DNA of 64,000 nucleotides, from assembly GCF_003352165.1 (NCBI RefSeq), contig NZ_CP029176.1:2480001-2544000 (forward strand), given 5' to 3'. The stretch's first letter is position 1; every line of letters starts with the position of its first letter. The stretch is from Acidibrevibacterium fodinaquatile (GTDB lineage: Bacteria; Pseudomonadota; Alphaproteobacteria; Acetobacterales; Acetobacteraceae). The position numbers and the translations under genes were made by a program. The notes beneath the pieces are model-generated. The model was not told the DNA's origin, ran no database searches, and saw only the letters and a program-made list of their open reading frames with translations. Below, piece after piece: positions 8,966 through 19,890 of the stretch.

Positions 8966-9463
8966 ATGCCCCATCCCGCGCGCCGCCCTCTCGCGCTGCT
9001 CGTCGTCGCGCTCGGCCTGATCCCGCTTGCCATCGCGGCCGAGGAGCCAAACATCACCCACGCCCAGCCGGAATTGCCGCGCGAGACGCTCACCATCATC
9101 ACCCATGACGGCAAGCGGCATGAATTCCACGTCGAAATGGCCAAAACCGCCGACCAGCAAACCATCGGCCTGATGTTTCGCACCCATGTCGCCGACGATG
9201 AGGGAATGCTGTTTGACTGGGGTATCCCGCGTGAGAGCCAGATGTGGATGAAGAACACGCTGGTGCCGCTCGACATGGTGTTCATCAACGAGGATGGCTC
9301 GATCCGCACGATCGCCGAGAATACCGTCCCGCGCAGCCTCGCGGTGATCGCGAGTCACGGCCCGGTGCGCGCCACCCTCGAACTCGCCGCCGGCGTCACC
9401 GAGAAAGACGATATCCGGGTCGGGGATCGGGTGGTCGGGGGGATCTTTCCAGCGAAACCCTGA
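8966..9463 (+). CDS. DUF192 exported protein
   Basis: 165 residues with a clear N-terminal signal segment (RRPLALLVVALGLIPLAIAAEE; cleavage probably after AIA). The body carries the DUF192 pattern: VEMAKTADQQTIGLMFRTHV, DDEGMLFDW, QMWMKNTLVPLDMVFINEDG, and a closing ATLELAAGV. Function is unknown; family members are small secreted barrel proteins. ATG at 8966 follows CGAGGAGAC; the 5' part of the longer ORF overlaps the deacetylase gene. Confidence 0.88.
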   Translation: MPHPARRPLALLVVALGLIPLAIAAEEPNITHAQPELPRETLTIITHDGKRHEFHVEMAKTADQQTIGLMFRTHVADDEGMLFDWGIPRESQMWMKNTLVPLDMVFINEDGSIRTIAENTVPRSLAVIASHGPVRATLELAAGVTEKDDIRVGDRVVGGIFPAKP

Positions 9464-9529
9464 TCCCCCCTTGCGTTGGCGGGCAATTTCATGATCATGC
9501 CCGAACAGATTTTGCGACAGGAGGAAGCT

Positions 9530-10804
9530 ATGAAGAAAGCAGCGTCGGCGTGGCAAGCTGTGCAGCGGGCGGTTCTCGGCTCGCTCGGCACCTGCGCCCT
9601 GATCTTGCCGGCGTTTCACGCCGCCCGCGCCGCCGACCCGATCCGTATCGGCGTGATCGCCGAAAATTCCGCCATCTCTGGCATCGCGATCACTAACGGC
9701 GCGATGATCGCCGCCGATGAAATCAACGCCGCCGGCGGCATCAATGGCCGCAAGGTCGAGATCATCGATTACGACGATCACAACTCGGCGACCGACGCGG
9801 TGCGCGCCTTCCAGCGTGCGGTCAATCAGGACCACGTGGTCGCGGTGATCGGGAGTTACATGAGCGAGGTCGCGCTCGCGCTCGAGCCGTGGGCAGCGCG
9901 GCTCCATACCCCCTTCATTACCCCCGGTGCCGCGAGCAACGAGATCACCCGCCACGTCAAGGAAGACTATGCCCACAATAAATACACGTTCCACGGCTAT
10001 CTGACCTCGACCGCGATCGCCGATGCCAATTGCGATTTTTCCCATGATTTCCTGGTCGAGAAACTCGGCATGAAGACCACGGTGATGCTGAGCGAGGACG
10101 CGGCCTGGACCAAGCCGCTCGACGAAGAATCGAAACGCTGCCTGCCGAAAGCCGGGCTCCAGGTGCTCGATTCCGTCCGCGTCTCGCCCGATACCACCGA
10201 TTTCACGCCGATCTTCAACAAGATCGAGGGCCTGCGCCCGGACGTTATCACCACCGGGATCAGCCATGTCGGCGTGCAGCCGACGGTGCAATGGCATAGC
10301 GAGCAGGTGCCGGTGCCGATGTCGGGGGTCAGCTCGCAGGCGACCACGACCTCGTTCTGGCGCGACACCAACGGCGCGACCGAAGGCGTCATCGCCCAGG
10401 TGGTCGCAACGCCCGATGTCGCGATCACGCCAAAAACCATCCCCTATGCGGCGGCCTATCTCAAGCGCTTTGGCGTGACGCCGGCCTATACCGGCTACAC
10501 CACCGATGACGACGTCCACATCATCGCCGAAGCCGTCGGCCGCGCCGGCAGCGATGACGCCGATAAAATCGTCGCCGAGATGGAAAAAACCAATTATGTC
10601 GGAACGATCGGCACGATCGCTTTCTATGGCCAGGATAGCGACTTCCCGCACGGCCTGAAATATGGCGCCGATTTCGTCTCCGGCCTGATGATCCAATGGC
10701 AGGACGGCAAGCAGGTGACGGTGTGGCCCGCCCGCGTTGCCAACGGCACGCTGAAATTCCCGAGCTTCATCAAGCTCCCGACCCAGCACGCGAGCGCGCA
10801 ATAA
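9530..10804 (+). CDS. ABC transporter substrate-binding protein (LivJ-like)
   Basis: 424 residues. Signal peptide at about 1-34 (LGTCALILPAFHAARA), then a type-1 periplasmic binding fold: DPIRIGVIAENSAISG, MIAADEINAAGGINGRKVEIIDYDDHNSATDAVRAFQRAV, and a C-terminal Leu/Ile/Val-type lobe. It binds the substrate of the transporter encoded just downstream. Despite the family name, the ligand may be an amide, amino acid or aromatic acid. The start at 9530 follows ACAGGAGGAAGCT. Confidence 0.88.
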   Translation: MKKAASAWQAVQRAVLGSLGTCALILPAFHAARAADPIRIGVIAENSAISGIAITNGAMIAADEINAAGGINGRKVEIIDYDDHNSATDAVRAFQRAVNQDHVVAVIGSYMSEVALALEPWAARLHTPFITPGAASNEITRHVKEDYAHNKYTFHGYLTSTAIADANCDFSHDFLVEKLGMKTTVMLSEDAAWTKPLDEESKRCLPKAGLQVLDSVRVSPDTTDFTPIFNKIEGLRPDVITTGISHVGVQPTVQWHSEQVPVPMSGVSSQATTTSFWRDTNGATEGVIAQVVATPDVAITPKTIPYAAAYLKRFGVTPAYTGYTTDDDVHIIAEAVGRAGSDDADKIVAEMEKTNYVGTIGTIAFYGQDSDFPHGLKYGADFVSGLMIQWQDGKQVTVWPARVANGTLKFPSFIKLPTQHASAQ

Positions 10805-10810
10805 CCCCTC

Positions 10811-10840
10811 CCCGCCGGCCGGGTTCCCTCGGCCGGCGGG
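10811..10840 (+). terminator. Intercistronic hairpin after the binding-protein gene
   Basis: Perfect 11-bp inverted repeat (CCCGCCGGCCG, 10811-10821; complement 10830-10840) with an 8-nt loop, starting seven bases after the binding-protein stop and followed by ATAGTTT. Position is typical of partial terminators that let the binding protein be made in excess over the permease. Confidence 0.55.
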
Positions 10841-10884
10841 ATAGTTTCCTGACCGGAGTTTCGCCCTATGGCTGAAGACGCGTG

Positions 10885-11760
10885 ATGCGCGGCTTGCAGA
10901 TCCTGGTCGATGGCTTTGCCATCAGCACACTCTATGCCTTGGGCGCGATCGGATTTTCGCTGATTTTCGGCGTCTCCGGCGTGCTCAATCTCGCCCATGG
11001 CGGCATCATGGTCGCCGCGGCCGTTGCTGCCTGGTACATCGCGGGGCCGCTCGGCGCCGGGCAATATATCGGCGCGCTCGCGGGGGTTGGCTTCGGGGTC
11101 ATCATCGCGTTTGCGACCTATGGCCTCGCCGTGCGCCCAATCCAGCGCTCGCGCGCCATTCCGCGCGACGAGACCGAAATTTTTGTCCTCACCGCGACCC
11201 TGCTCTGGGGGATCATGATCCAGGAGGCGATCGCCTATTTCTTTACCGACAGCCCGATCACCGTGCGCCCGCTGGTCAATGGCGTCGTCGATATCTTCGG
11301 TGTCCGCACCCCCGCGAACGAAATCATGACGGCGGCGATCTGCTGGGTTTCGATCGGCTTGTTGTGGCTTCTGGTCAATCGCACGCGGGCGGGCAAGACG
11401 CTGCTCGCCGCCTCGATCAATCCCCGCGCGCTGACGCTGCTCGGGTTCGAGCTGTCCTCGGTCTATCTGCTGGTTTGGGCGATCTATGGCGTGCTCGCCG
11501 CCATCGCCGGCGTGCTGCTCGCGATGTTTCTTGGCACCAGCTCGAACAATATCGGCGTTTTGACGGCGAGCGCTTTCTCGATCGTCGTCTTGGGCGGTCT
11601 CGGCAGCGTCTCCGGCTCGCTGATCGCGGCCTATATCATCGGCTATCTCGAAACCGTCACCGCTTATCTGATCAGCCCCACTTTGCGCACCATCCCCTCG
11701 CTTCTGCTGCTGGTCCTGGTGGTCTATCTCCGCCCGCAAGGGCTGTTTGGGCGACGCTGA
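10885..11760 (+). CDS. Branched-chain-type ABC permease (LivH family)
   Basis: 291 residues, about eight hydrophobic segments. LivH features: ALGAIGFSLIFGVSGVLNLAHGG near the N-terminus, ARTRAGKTLLAASINPRALTLLG-type cytoplasmic loop (EAA-like contact to the ATPase), and VVLGGLGSVSGSLIAAYIIG. A GTG at 10882 directly precedes the ATG. A five-codon ORF (10868-10885) ends on this start; its role is uncertain. Works with the LivM-like protein downstream. Confidence 0.88.
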   Translation: MRGLQILVDGFAISTLYALGAIGFSLIFGVSGVLNLAHGGIMVAAAVAAWYIAGPLGAGQYIGALAGVGFGVIIAFATYGLAVRPIQRSRAIPRDETEIFVLTATLLWGIMIQEAIAYFFTDSPITVRPLVNGVVDIFGVRTPANEIMTAAICWVSIGLLWLLVNRTRAGKTLLAASINPRALTLLGFELSSVYLLVWAIYGVLAAIAGVLLAMFLGTSSNNIGVLTASAFSIVVLGGLGSVSGSLIAAYIIGYLETVTAYLISPTLRTIPSLLLLVLVVYLRPQGLFGRR

Positions 11761-11768
11761 GGTTTTTC

Positions 11769-12667
11769 ATGCGCATCATTCTCGCCCTCATCGGGCTCAT
11801 CGTTCTTGCCAGTTTCCCCCTCTGGGTCTCGGCTTACATTCTCGCGGTGCTCACCGTCGCTTATTATTTCGGCGTCTTCGCGATGGCCTGGGATTTGTTG
11901 TTCGGCTTTGCCGGCGAGGTCAATTTCGGGCCGACCTTTCTCATCGGCCTCGGCGCCTATACCGCCGGCCTGCTCGACAATCATGGCGTTCCGGTGTGGC
12001 TCGATGTCATCGCCGGCGCGCTCGCCGCCGTCATAGGCGGATTCGCCCTGGCGTTGCCCGCTTTACGCCTGCGTGGGCCCTATTTCGGCCTCATCACCTT
12101 GGTCGCGGTGCTGGTGCTGCAGCAGGTGATCGTGATTTTCGCGGGCGTCACTGGCGGCGAGATTGGGCTTACCATCAACGACGTCCTCTCCGTCGATCCC
12201 GGCCATAATTACTGGCTGGCGCTGGCATTCCTCGCGGTCAGCGGCCTCATTCTCTATAGTTTATCGCGCTCGGCGGCGGGGTTGATTTTGCAGGCGAGCG
12301 GCCAGGACCCGGTCGAGGCGCAGGCGCTCGGCTTCAACGTCGCCAAGCACAAGCTCGCCGCCTTCGCCGTCAGCGCGCTTTTTTCCGGCCTCGCCGGGGC
12401 GATGCTGGTGTTTTATCTCGGCACCGCCTCCGTCGATACCGTCGTCGATATCGCGGTCGGGGTGCAGATCATCATCGCCGCCGTGCTCGGCGGGCGGCGC
12501 ACCATCGTGGGGGCTGCGATCGGCGCGGTGTTTCTGATCGTCGCCGGCGAAATCCTGCGCCCGCTCGGCCAGCTCAATACGTTCGTGGTCTCGGCGATCG
12601 CGCTCGCGGTGATCCTGTTTTTCCCCGACGGCCTGGTTGGCTATCTCCTTCGCCGCGGAGAGCGCGC

Positions 12668-12671
<4 letters not shown>
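11769..12671 (+). CDS. Branched-chain-type ABC permease (LivM family)
   Basis: 300 residues of hydrophobic helices. AMAWDLLFGFAGEVNFGPTFLIGLGAY is the LivM hallmark; LRLRGPYFGLITL and QDPVEAQALGFNVAKHKLAAFAVSALFSGLAGAM follow, ending in VLGGRRTIVGAAIGAV. Forms the membrane channel with the preceding LivH-like protein. The stop overlaps the start of the ATPase gene (ATGA, 12668-12671). Confidence 0.88.
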
Positions 12672-14134
<1,463 letters not shown>

Positions 14135-14150
14135 GGCCGCGCCGCCAGCA

Positions 14151-15104
14151 TTATCGCGCCGCGCCGAGCACCCAGGCGAGAATGCCTTTTTGCGCGTGTA
14201 AGCGGTTTTCCGCCTCGTCGAACACCACCGATTGCGGCCCGTCGATCACCTCGTCCGTCACCTCCTCACCGCGATGGGCAGGAAGACAGTGCAGGAACAG
14301 CGCATCCGGCGCCGCCGCCACCATCAGCGCGCTGTTGACCTGATAGGGCGCGAGCAGGGCCCGGCGCTCATCGGCGCGCTCATCGGCCATGCTCACCCAG
14401 GTATCGGTGAACACCGCTCGCGCGCCGGCAACCGCCTCACGAGGTTCCGCGGTGACCGTGATGTCGCCGCCCTCGGCGCGCGCCCAGGCGAGAAGATCAG
14501 CCGGCGGCGCAAGGGCGGCGGGCGTTGCCAGGCGAAGCGAAAAGCCAAACCTTACCGCGGCTTCGATCAGGCTTCGCGCGACATTGTTGCCATCACCGCA
14601 CCAGGCGAGGCGCTGGCCGGCGATGGCGCCGCGATGCGCCTCGAAGGTCATGACATCGGCCATGATCTGACACGGGTGCGAAAGCTCGGTGAGGCCGTTG
14701 ATCACCGGCACGCTGGCATGGGCGGCGAGGTCGTGCAGCTTCGCCGCGCGGTCGGTGCGCAGCATGATGGCATCGACATAGCGCGACAGCACGCGGGCGG
14801 TATCGGCCAGCGTCTCGCCGCGACCAAGCTGCATCTCGCTGCCCATCAGCACGACGACATCGCCGCCGAGCTGGCGCATGGCGACTTCGAAACTGACCCG
14901 CGTGCGGGTGCTCGGTTTTTCGAAAATCAGCGCGAGCGTTTTCCCCGCGAGCGGGCGCGAGGATGTCCCGGCGCGCTTGAAGCCGACCGCGACATCGAGC
15001 ATATGCCGCAAGGTCGCGCCATCGAAATCGCGAAGATCGAGAAAATGCCGTGGTGCCGGACGCTCGGCGCCGACGGCGCTCGGGCGTGGCAGGGTGCTGC
15101 TCAT
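14151..15104 (-). CDS. argF: Ornithine carbamoyltransferase
   Basis: 317 residues. Converts ornithine and carbamoyl phosphate to citrulline in arginine synthesis. Visible: carbamoyl-phosphate loop [38 protein letters not shown], the HPCQ motif in [30 protein letters not shown] for ornithine binding, and [15 protein letters not shown]. The ATG at 15104 overlaps the argD stop by one base, so argD-argF are coupled. Converges on the ABC transporter with a 16-bp gap. Confidence 0.95.
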   Translation of the reverse strand: MSSTLPRPSAVGAERPAPRHFLDLRDFDGATLRHMLDVAVGFKRAGTSSRPLAGKTLALIFEKPSTRTRVSFEVAMRQLGGDVVVLMGSEMQLGRGETLADTARVLSRYVDAIMLRTDRAAKLHDLAAHASVPVINGLTELSHPCQIMADVMTFEAHRGAIAGQRLAWCGDGNNVARSLIEAAVRFGFSLRLATPAALAPPADLLAWARAEGGDITVTAEPREAVAGARAVFTDTWVSMADERADERRALLAPYQVNSALMVAAAPDALFLHCLPAHRGEEVTDEVIDGPQSVVFDEAENRLHAQKGILAWVLGAAR

Positions 15105-16294
15105 CACGCCGCCGCCGCGCTGGCGGAGGCAAGACGGCGGCAGGCGGCGCGGATCATCGCCACCGCCTGATCGCACTCCGCCGCCGAGACGATGAGCGGC
15201 GGAACCAAGCGCACGACATTTTCGCCGGCATTGACGGCGAGCAAGCCTTCTTCCAACCAAGCTTGCTGCACGTGCGCCTGCGGCACGCGGCATTTGAGGC
15301 CAAGCATGAGGCCGGCGCCACGCACTTCCTCGAAGATCGCCGGACATTCTTTGACCACGGCGGACAAAGCGTTCCACAAATGGTCGGCGACACGCTCCAC
15401 ACCGGCGAGAAAGCCCGGCGCAAGAATGACGTCGAGCACGGCATTGGCGGCGGCGCAGGCGAGCGGATTGCCGCCGAACGTGGTGCCGTGGCTGCCGGCG
15501 GTCAGATGTTTCGCGACCCATTCGCGCGCCAGCACGGCGCCCATCGGAAAGCCGCCGGCGATGCCTTTGGCGAGCGACATCACATCCGGCGTGATGCCGG
15601 CCCATTGATGGGCGAAAAGCCGGCCGGTGCGGCCCATGCCGCTCTGGATTTCGTCCATCCCGAGGACGAGGCCATGCTCGTCGCAGATGTCGCGGAGCGC
15701 CCGCAGGAATTCTAGCCGCGCCGGGCGGATACCCCCCTCCCCCTGGATCGGCTCGACGATGATGCCGGCGGTTTCCGGGCCGATGGCGCGGCGCACGGCT
15801 TCGATATCGTTGAACGGGACATGGTCGAAGCCTTCAACGCAGGGGCCGAAGCCGGCGAGATATTTGGCATTGCCGGTCGCCGCCAGCATGGCGAGCGTGC
15901 GGCCGTGAAAAGCGCCTTCGAAGCAGATCACACGGTAGCGGTCGGGTTGCCCGGTTTCGGCCATGGTCTTTCTGATCATTTTGACCATGGCCTCGTTGGC
16001 CTCGGCGCCGGAATTGCAGAAAAACACGCTGTCGGCGAAGCTCGCCGCGACCAGGCGTTCGGCGAGGCGCTCAGCCTCGGGCACGCGGTAGAGGTTAGAG
16101 ACATGCATCACCCGGCTCGCCTGATCGGTGATCGCGGCGACGAGATGCGGATGATTATGGCCGAGCGAGGAGGTCGCGATTCCGGCGCCAAAATCGAGGA
16201 ATCGTCGCCCATCCGCCGCATATAGCCAAACGCCTTCACCCCGTACGAAAGCGAGGTCGGCGCGGTTATAGGTCGGCATCAGGGCGGGAATCAT
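15104..16294 (-). CDS. argD: Acetylornithine aminotransferase
   Basis: 396 residues, class III PLP aminotransferase. [66 protein letters not shown] and the PLP lysine in [13 protein letters not shown] are all present, followed by [15 protein letters not shown]. It makes N-acetylornithine; some ArgD also act in lysine synthesis. The ATG at 16294 follows AGAGGGGAGTTCCC. Forms an operon with argF. Confidence 0.94.
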   Translation of the reverse strand: MIPALMPTYNRADLAFVRGEGVWLYAADGRRFLDFGAGIATSSLGHNHPHLVAAITDQASRVMHVSNLYRVPEAERLAERLVAASFADSVFFCNSGAEANEAMVKMIRKTMAETGQPDRYRVICFEGAFHGRTLAMLAATGNAKYLAGFGPCVEGFDHVPFNDIEAVRRAIGPETAGIIVEPIQGEGGIRPARLEFLRALRDICDEHGLVLGMDEIQSGMGRTGRLFAHQWAGITPDVMSLAKGIAGGFPMGAVLAREWVAKHLTAGSHGTTFGGNPLACAAANAVLDVILAPGFLAGVERVADHLWNALSAVVKECPAIFEEVRGAGLMLGLKCRVPQAHVQQAWLEEGLLAVNAGENVVRLVPPLIVSAAECDQAVAMIRAACRRLASASAAAA

Positions 16295-16414
16295 GGGAAC
16301 TCCCCTCTTGTCGGGCAGGGAACACTTGGCGAAAGCTGCGAGTTTGCCGCCCATACCGGCTTTCGTCAAACCGTCAGCGGCGAAAAGGCAGCGATGTCAG
16401 CCGATCGGCGCTGA

Positions 16415-17152
16415 TCACGTCATGCCGCCGGCCAGCGCCGCAAGGCGCCGACGGTCACGAATGACGATTTCCGAGGCCTTGAGTGAGGTTATTAATCCCT
16501 CTGATTCAAATTGCGTGAATGTCCGGCTAATCGTTTCGGTAGTTACTCCAAGATAGTCTGAAATATCATAGCGGCTCATTGGCAAAATGATTTTATTCAT
16601 CTGCCCATAAATTTTCATTCCTATCGCGTTTTGCTTTATCAAGAAGAAGGCTAGTCTTTCCTTCGCGCTCATTTTTCCGAGCGCCAAAATATGCATGCGT
16701 GATTCGGCAAGCTCATACATCAGCTTGTCCATGATCGCTTTTCGCAATTCAGGATGTTTGTTCGAATAGAAATCGACTTTATCCTTTGAAAATCGGCATA
16801 GCGAAACATCAGTGATCGATTCTATACTGAAATCGAAATCCGCTTTTTGCGATAGACCCATCAATGTCCCCGGCATCCCAAAATTCAAGATCTGCCGGCG
16901 TCCGTCGGGGAGGATTTTGAAAGACCGCGTCATGCCTCGGTTTATATTGAAATAGAATGGGGATTTCTCGCCATCATGGACAAAAACGGTTCCCGACCCG
17001 ACCTTGGTATAGGACGCGGCATCGAAGAACGCCTGCATACCTTTGTTATGGAGGGTTTCGCAGAAGCTGAAACGCCTCGCCCAACACGATTTGCAAACGG
17101 TGTCATGTTGGAGCGCATGGGTATCGATGGTTCTGTGTCGTAAATTCGCCAT
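16415..17152 (-). CDS. Crp/Fnr-family regulator with FNR-type cysteines
   Basis: 245 residues: N-terminal cysteines C20-X2-C23-X7-C31 and a later C119, the arrangement expected for an oxygen-sensing 4Fe-4S FNR/FnrN-type protein; a cyclic-nucleotide-fold domain (about 40-140) and a C-terminal HTH (DISDYLGVTTETISRTFTQF) whose E-x-x-S-R recognition residues match FNR. It probably controls genes under low oxygen. The gene is visibly more AT-rich than every neighbour, suggesting acquisition or different selection. Four 14-bp tandem repeats lie just upstream. Confidence 0.85.
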   Translation of the reverse strand: MANLRHRTIDTHALQHDTVCKSCWARRFSFCETLHNKGMQAFFDAASYTKVGSGTVFVHDGEKSPFYFNINRGMTRSFKILPDGRRQILNFGMPGTLMGLSQKADFDFSIESITDVSLCRFSKDKVDFYSNKHPELRKAIMDKLMYELAESRMHILALGKMSAKERLAFFLIKQNAIGMKIYGQMNKIILPMSRYDISDYLGVTTETISRTFTQFESEGLITSLKASEIVIRDRRRLAALAGGMT

Positions 17153-17447
17153 AGGATATCGCTCGTCTTTCTACGCCGGACTTTCTAGACCGGGCTTTCT
17201 GCGCCGGGCTTTCTGCGCCAGCTCTCCCGGTCATGCGACATGCCACGCCGGAGGCTATGGCTGGCACTGCCCGTCGTTGGGAACAGCCGACCTTACGCCG
17301 CAATTTGCGCGCAGCGGCGGCGATTGTCGATCGAAATACGCATCCGATGGCAGAGCGCCACCGCCTGATTGACGTCCCGGTACATTCCGGGCAGTTTGGC
17401 GCGCGCTATCAGACCCCAAAGAAATCGGTAGAAAGACCCAGGAAACT
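17153..17447. other. Non-coding region upstream of fnr-type and lipoprotein genes
   Basis: 295 bases between divergent genes. Apart from the tandem repeat at 17168-17223 no convincing coding region was seen; ORFs crossing it run out of frame through the lipoprotein gene. It should contain both divergent promoters, which I could not pinpoint. Confidence 0.5.
17168..17223. repeat. Four 14-bp tandem repeats
   Basis: Four consecutive imperfect copies of TTTCTGCGCCGGGC (17168, 17182, 17196, 17210; each 14 bp, 1-4 differences). They begin 16 bases upstream of the fnr-type start codon, on its promoter side. Could be regulatory or a slippage-prone tract. Confidence 0.75.
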
Positions 17448-17852
17448 ATGCTTTCGCGCTTCTCGTCCCTGCGCGCCGCTCTGCTGTTGTCGGCAGCCAT
17501 CGCCGTCGCCGGGTGCAATCCCTGGTGGCGGCAAACCCTCTCCGATTATCCGGTGTTCTTCACCCCGGGCTCGGCGGCACTCAACGAAACCGCCAAAGCG
17601 GTCATTCAGGTCGCCGCCGATTACGCGAAACAGCATACTAATCAAAATATTGTGGTCAACGGCTATACTGATCTCTCGGGTAGCGCCGCCGCCAACGCTG
17701 CCCTCTCCGCCGAACGCGCCAAAGCGGTGACCGAGCAGCTGGTCATCGACGGCGTCGCCCGTGAACGGATCCACTATAACGCCAACGGCCCCAGCGATGC
17801 CTTGCTTAGCGGCCAGGCCGACCGCCGCGTCGACATCACCATCGGCGGCTGA
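17448..17852 (+). CDS. Small OmpA-like lipoprotein
   Basis: 134 residues. Lipoprotein signal ending in AVAGC with the lipidated Cys at 23, then a single OmpA/MotB-type peptidoglycan-binding domain: YPVFFTPGSAALNETAKAVIQ, VVNGYTDLSGSAAANAALSAERAKAVTEQLV, and the closing DRRVDITI. It probably tethers the outer membrane to peptidoglycan, as Pal does, but is shorter than Pal and lies outside a tol locus. Confidence 0.87.
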   Translation: MLSRFSSLRAALLLSAAIAVAGCNPWWRQTLSDYPVFFTPGSAALNETAKAVIQVAADYAKQHTNQNIVVNGYTDLSGSAAANAALSAERAKAVTEQLVIDGVARERIHYNANGPSDALLSGQADRRVDITIGG

Positions 17853-17867
17853 GACACGCCGGCCGCG

Positions 17868-17898
17868 CCGCCAAACCCTAAAAATCCGGGTTTGGCGG
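17868..17898. terminator. Bidirectional hairpin between convergent genes
   Basis: Perfect 11-bp arms CCGCCAAACCC (17868-17878) and complement (17888-17898) around a 9-nt A-rich loop, midway between the lipoprotein stop and the end of the small minus-strand gene; fits a shared terminator. Confidence 0.65.
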
Positions 17899-17915
17899 TG
17901 ATTGCCGAGAGGCTT

Positions 17916-18110
17916 TCAGACTGGCGCGAGCCGGCGTTCCTCGTCGAACACCCGGTTCACGAGCCGGATCAGACGGTCGGCGGTGGCGGAATAGCCAGCC
18001 CGGTCAGCATCCTGGGCCAGGGTGATCAACCGGTCGGCGATCAAAAGCGGGCTGACTTTGCTGGCATCGGCGGAAACGCCATCGGCAGCGGCATCGGTCA
18101 AAGTAAGCAT
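17916..18110 (-). CDS. Small hypothetical protein (64 aa)
   Basis: 64 residues from the ATG at 18110 (MLTLTDAAADGVSADASKVSP), mostly helical in appearance (LIADRLITLAQDADRAGYSATADRLIRLVNRVFDEERR). I do not recognise the family. Codon use and a terminator hairpin after the stop support it as real. The longer ORF extending to 18266 runs into the neighbouring RHH gene and is not preferred. Confidence 0.6.
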   Translation of the reverse strand: MLTLTDAAADGVSADASKVSPLLIADRLITLAQDADRAGYSATADRLIRLVNRVFDEERRLAPV

Positions 18111-18189
18111 CGGATTTTTCCCCTCTCTCACAATCGAGGCGTTTCCTCGACCATCAGGGAAAGTGTCAAACAAACTCCTTGTACAATAG

Positions 18190-18405
18190 TTAACGGCACG
18201 AAAAATTCCGCAAAACGAAGACCCGCAAGGCCGAGGCCAACCCTTGTTCAGAAGTTCGCGCGGCATCGATCTCAGCCACCAAGGCCGCGAGCGCCATCCC
18301 GCGCGCTTCAGCGCACGCGACCAGCGCCGCCCAGAATTCCGCCTCGAGCGCGATCGACGTGCGGTGGCCGGCCAGCGTCACACTGCGTTTGACGAGCCCG
18401 CTCAT
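18190..18405 (-). CDS. Ribbon-helix-helix domain protein
   Basis: 71 residues. Begins [20 protein letters not shown] then EAEFWAALVACAEARGMALAALVAEIDAAR and ends ASALRVFVLRNF, the RHH_4-type pattern of short DNA-binding proteins common in alphaproteobacteria. Its ATG overlaps the queG stop (ATGA 18402-18405), so it is the last cistron of the queuosine operon. It may regulate that operon, but nothing in the sequence shows this. Confidence 0.75.
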   Translation of the reverse strand: MSGLVKRSVTLAGHRTSIALEAEFWAALVACAEARGMALAALVAEIDAARTSEQGLASALRVFVLRNFSCR

Positions 18406-19430
18406 GCCGCAAGTCGCGCCAGCGCCCAAGAAGCTGCCTCGGCGATCACCGGATCATCTGCCGCACAATGCCGGCGTGCGACCGCTGCGAGATTGATATT
18501 ATTTGAATTACCAATAGCATAAAGCACGTTTCTGAGAAATCTTCGCCACCCGATCCGCTTGATCGGCGAGCCGCTGAAATGGCGGCGAAACCCCTCCTCG
18601 CCGAGCCCCGCGAGATCGGCCAGCGGCGGCGCGATCAAATCCGCCCGCGCGGCAAGCTTCGCCTCTCGCCCGGCAACGGCGAAGCGGTTCCACGGGCAGA
18701 CCGCGAGGCAGTCATCGCAGCCATAGATGCGGTTGCCCATCGCGGCGCGCAACGGCGCGGGGATCGGGCCGGCATGCTCAATGGTGAGATAGGAAAGGCA
18801 GCGCCTGGCATCGAGCCGATAGGGCGCGGGGAAGGCGTCGGTCGGGCAGACGTCGAGACAGCGCCGGCAACGCCCGCAGCGATCGGCATGCGCCGCCGCC
18901 GGCGCGAGCGCGAGTGTCGTATAGATTTCCCCGAGCAACAGCCACGAGCCAAAGCGGCGCGAGACGAGATTGGTGTGCTTGCCCTGCCAGCCGAGGCCAG
19001 CGCGCGCCGCCAGCGGTTTTTCCATCACCGGCGCGGTATCAACGAACACTTTGACCTCCGCCCCGAAGCGCGAGACGATGAATTGCCCGAGATGCTTAAG
19101 CCGCCCCTTGATCAGATCGTGATAATCGCGGTTACGGGCATAGACCGAGATATTGCCATGCGCGGGCCGCGCCAAGGTCGCAAGCGCATCCCCCTCCGGC
19201 GCGTAGTTGAGGGCAAGCGCGATAACGCTGCGTGCCGCCGGCCAAAGCGCGCGGGGGCTTGCGCGCGCCTCGGCGCGGGCGGCGAGCCAGCCCATCTCGC
19301 CGTGAAATCCGGCGTCGAGAAAGGCTTTGAGCCGGTCGGCGGCGGCGGGATCGGGATCGGCGGGCGCGAACCCGACGGCGTCGAAGCCGAGCGCCAGCGC
19401 CTTGGTGCGGATCGCCTCAGCCGCGTCCAC
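18402..19430 (-). CDS. queG: Epoxyqueuosine reductase
   Basis: 342 residues from a GTG at 19430; an upstream ATG at 19499 would overlap queF by 83 bp, so the GTG is preferred but not certain. QueG reduces epoxyqueuosine to queuosine in tRNA using cobalamin and two 4Fe-4S clusters. The cluster motifs [12 protein letters not shown] and [11 protein letters not shown] are present, with [22 protein letters not shown] in the cobalamin-dependent domain and a C-terminal HEAT-like tail. It completes the pathway encoded by the overlapping upstream genes. Confidence 0.93.
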   Translation of the reverse strand: MDAAEAIRTKALALGFDAVGFAPADPDPAAADRLKAFLDAGFHGEMGWLAARAEARASPRALWPAARSVIALALNYAPEGDALATLARPAHGNISVYARNRDYHDLIKGRLKHLGQFIVSRFGAEVKVFVDTAPVMEKPLAARAGLGWQGKHTNLVSRRFGSWLLLGEIYTTLALAPAAAHADRCGRCRRCLDVCPTDAFPAPYRLDARRCLSYLTIEHAGPIPAPLRAAMGNRIYGCDDCLAVCPWNRFAVAGREAKLAARADLIAPPLADLAGLGEEGFRRHFSGSPIKRIGWRRFLRNVLYAIGNSNNINLAAVARRHCAADDPVIAEAASWALARLAA

Positions 19431-19890
19431 GATAGGGCTCAACGCCTTGGGGCGGCAGAAAAATCCCCGCAGGCGGCGCGCCGCTTTGCCAAAAAACATC
19501 GATCGGCAAGCCGCCGCGCGGATACCAGTAGCCGCCGATGCGAAGCCAGCGCGGCGCGATCGCGTCCGTCACCCGCTTGGCGATGGTGAGCGTGCAATCC
19601 TCATGAAAGGCGCCGTGATTGCGGAATGCGCCGAGGAAAAGCTTCAGCGATTTGCTCTCGAGGATCCAATCACCCGGGATGTAGTCGAGCACAATATGCG
19701 CGAAGTCCGGCTGGCCGGTGATCGGGCAAAGCGAGGTGAATTCCGGACAGGTGAAGCGAACGACATAATCGAGCCCCGGATGCGGATTGGCCACCCGCTC
19801 CAGAACCGCCGCCTCAGGGCTCGCCGGCAGGGACACGCGCGCGCCGAGCTGGGTCAACCCGGCGGGTGCCGCCGTTCCGCTTTCCGTCAT
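19417..19890 (-). CDS. queF: NADPH-dependent 7-cyano-7-deazaguanine reductase
   Basis: 157 residues, the short (unimodular) QueF type. Reduces preQ0 to preQ1. [19 protein letters not shown] contains the catalytic Cys that forms the thioimide; [22 protein letters not shown] is the QueF signature; [10 protein letters not shown] lies near the end. The ATG overlaps the tgt stop (ATGA 19887-19890), and the gene overlaps queG at its 3' end. Confidence 0.94.
   Translation of the reverse strand: MTESGTAAPAGLTQLGARVSLPASPEAAVLERVANPHPGLDYVVRFTCPEFTSLCPITGQPDFAHIVLDYIPGDWILESKSLKLFLGAFRNHGAFHEDCTLTIAKRVTDAIAPRWLRIGGYWYPRGGLPIDVFWQSGAPPAGIFLPPQGVEPYRGRG

Noticed and set aside
8876-10801. Minus-strand ORF of 641 codons
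   Set aside because: Shadow of DUF192 and the binding-protein gene; composition typical of an antisense frame.
10868-10885. Five-codon ORF before the LivH-type gene
   Set aside because: Could be a leader peptide but nothing supports translation or attenuation.
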